From Bacteroidales bacterium (GTDB taxonomy: Bacteria; Bacteroidota; Bacteroidia; Bacteroidales; Paludibacteraceae), in the NCBI GenBank assembly GCA_900766775.1, contig CAAFXN010000028.1:1-11996 (forward strand): a stretch of 11,996 nucleotides of DNA, read 5' to 3'. Shown in pieces: positions 11,151 through 11,996 of this stretch. The translations under genes and the position numbers were made by a program. Numbering within the stretch: the first letter of the stretch is position 1; each line of letters begins with the position of its first letter. A model generated the notes under the pieces. That model saw nothing but the letters and a program-made list of their open reading frames with translations, did no database searches and was not told the origin of the DNA.

Positions 11151-11264
11151 TGAATCAATCAACAAACCTGCCCATCCCTGCCAAAATAATGAACGCCCCA
11201 TTAACGCCCATTGACGGAGCCTAACAGGGGATTTTAATGCCCTTTTAATGGCATTTAATGGAAA
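11151..11264. repeat. R6 repeat field, first units
   Basis: Bases 11151-11186 (TGAATCAATCAACAAACC, then CCCATCCCTGCCAAAA) recur at 11483-11518. Bases about 11195-11264 (CCCATTAACG.., TTTTAATGGCATTTAATGG) are a diverged copy of the 77-bp unit described below. No gene is visible in this stretch. Confidence 0.75.
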
Positions 11265-11266
11265 TA

Positions 11267-11343
11267 ATTAACGACCCATTAACGGCTATTAACGGAGACT
11301 GATAGGAGACTTAAATGGTCTTTTAATGGCATTTAATGGAGAA
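11267..11343. repeat. R6 77-bp direct repeat, copy 1
   Basis: A 77-bp unit with CCATTAACGG boxes on one side and TTTAATGG boxes on the other, so it can fold on itself. It differs from 11521-11597 at only two positions. It is noncoding, between the kinase operon promoter and the next gene upstream. Confidence 0.88.
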
Positions 11344-11363
11344 CAAAACGCCCATTAACGGAG

Positions 11364-11420
11364 CCCCATCCAAGCCCCAACGGGGCGACATAGACCAGCG
11401 TAGGGTGCAACCCTACGGAT
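11364..11420. repeat. Variant copy of dispersed repeat R5
   Basis: It shares GGGGCGACATA and ACCAGCGT with R5 copies A and B and begins with the palindromic CCCCAACGGGG, but then diverges into its own hairpin GTAGGGT-GCA-ACCCTAC (11400-11416). It sits between the two 77-bp R6 repeats. Confidence 0.65.
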
Positions 11421-11441
11421 ACGGCATAACCTCCCACAACT

Positions 11442-11478
11442 CCCCCGCCCCTTCGGGGAGGGGGTCAGGGGGCGGGGC
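11442..11478. repeat. GC-rich hairpin tract
   Basis: A C-rich run followed by G-rich runs, with the tetraloop-like core CCCC-TTC-GGGG (11448-11458) and a second G5CG4 run (11468-11477) able to compete for the same C-rich arm. It resembles the palindromic ends of the R4 and R5 elements. It could block or terminate transcription from either side. Confidence 0.55.
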
Positions 11479-11520
11479 AATATGAATCAATCAACAAACC
11501 GACCCATCCCTGCCAAAAAA

Positions 11521-11597
11521 ATTAACGACCCATTAACGGCTATTAACGGAGACTGATAGGAGCCTTAAATGGTCTTTTAATGGCATTTAACGGAGAA
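11521..11597. repeat. R6 77-bp direct repeat, copy 2
   Basis: 75 of 77 positions match 11267-11343, and it is again preceded by the TGAATCAATCAACAAACC unit (from 11483). The copies are 254 bp apart, bracketing the R5 variant and the GC-rich tract. Just after it, GAGAGC (11606-11611) and GCTCTC (11626-11631) form a small further hairpin. Confidence 0.88.
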
Positions 11598-11716
11598 AAA
11601 AACAAGAGAGCACGTCTCACGACGGGCTCTCCCTACAAACTAAATTTCATTCATATTTCATGAACTGCAACCGCCCACTCGCTCCCGCGACCGCAACGGC
11701 TGGAAACCCACCTACT

Positions 11717-11744
11717 TTACGATGTACGATTTACAAAGTACAAA
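11717..11744. repeat. Third heptamer class, intergenic
   Basis: Four 7-bp units in a row (TTACGAT, GTACGAT, TTACAAA, GTACAAA). The unit length equals that of the R2 and R3 heptamers but the sequence is unrelated. The rest of 11632-11786 shows nothing else I can identify. Confidence 0.6.
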
Positions 11745-11786
11745 TTTCACAAACCGCACCCCGTATCATAGGGGATTGTATGCTTG

Positions 11787-11825
11787 TTTCCATGCGCTTG
11801 AAAGGCACTTTCAAGCGCATGGAAA
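11787..11825 (-). terminator. Perfect 18-bp hairpin downstream of the partial secreted-protein gene
   Basis: Arms 11787-11804 and 11808-11825 are perfectly complementary over 18 bp with a 3-nt loop. The hairpin begins 12 nt past the stop codon of the minus-strand gene at the right edge. It lacks a T tract in that direction, so termination is inferred from position and stem strength; protection of the 3' end is an alternative. Confidence 0.6.
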
Positions 11826-11837
11826 GATGATTCTGCA

Positions 11838-11996
11838 TTATTGCAACCGTACACCCATAGCGTTGTACTTCACACCATCACGGATAATCACCAGTTGTCC
11901 GTTCTCGATGGTCTTCACAGCAGGCATCTCTACGGCTGTGTTTTCAATAGCAGTAGAAACACCCTCGCAGTTGGTACGGAAGTCTTTCAGCGTAAC
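11838..11996 (-). CDS. C-terminal part of a secreted protein with a sorting-type tail (partial)
   Basis: The last 52 codons of a gene that enters from beyond the right edge. It begins VTLKDFRTNCEG and ends in a tail VKTIENGQLVIIRDG, KYNAMGVRLQ. That tail lines up with the end of the BspA-like protein (KVVRDGRVLIIRG, YTVLGETIQ) and with the short C-terminal tails common on Bacteroidales exported proteins, related to the start of T9SS type A sorting domains. The body of the protein is outside the window, so its function is unknown; by analogy it is surface-bound or secreted. The frame is open throughout and ends at TAA, followed by a strong hairpin. It was found by reading the reverse strand directly and is too short to be conspicuous. 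Confidence 0.8.
   Translation of the reverse strand, partial: VTLKDFRTNCEGVSTAIENTAVEMPAVKTIENGQLVIIRDGVKYNAMGVRLQ

Overview
This window looks like a chromosomal segment of a Bacteroidales bacterium (Bacteroidota). The evidence is a BspA-like leucine-rich-repeat surface protein with an InlB-type repeat region and a short Bacteroidales-style C-terminal tail, a DUF5686-type outer-membrane protein with a CarboxypepD_reg-like N-terminus, tandem deoxynucleoside kinases, a xerC-hpf gene pair, and three promoters fitting the Bacteroides -33 TTTG / -7 TAnnTTTG consensus. I cannot place it to genus. Every gene I can support lies on the minus strand; I see no plus-strand gene, tRNA, rRNA, CRISPR array or transposase gene.

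Layout from right to left, which is the direction of transcription. The 3' end of a secreted-protein gene (11838-11996) is followed by a perfect 18-bp hairpin. A repeat field without genes follows (about 11.1-11.8 kb). A promoter at about 11.07-11.1 kb then leads into a probable operon: deoxynucleoside kinase (10314-10928), a second paralogous kinase (9555-10202), tyrosine recombinase xerC (8351-9385), hpf (8001-8288) and a DUF5686-type outer-membrane protein (5375-7924). Two monocistronic units follow: a DUF4143-family AAA ATPase (3908-5095) with its own promoter and a cluster of TGTTCAA boxes, and a 1100-residue BspA-like protein (156-3458) with its own promoter, a long leader holding a 28-bp inverted repeat, and a terminator hairpin.

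The most striking property is the density of dispersed repeats and their entry into coding sequence. At least six classes recur: (R1) a GC-rich palindrome inserted in frame in both xerC and the DUF5686 gene; (R2) a palindromic element flanked by GGATAAA-type heptamers; (R3) heptamer tracts of the TCTTGGT type, three times inside the DUF5686 gene; (R4) a 105-bp element bounded by inverted repeats, twice, one copy supplying the last codons and stop of xerC; (R5) an about 130-bp GC-rich multi-hairpin element, two full copies and one variant; (R6) direct repeats in the 11.15-11.6 kb intergenic region. The heptamers keep an open frame in any phase because 7 is coprime with 3. The in-frame palindromes resemble, by analogy, the Rickettsia palindromic elements. 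The recombinase keeps all six catalytic residues despite a 24-codon insert and a repeat-derived tail, so these insertions appear to be tolerated.
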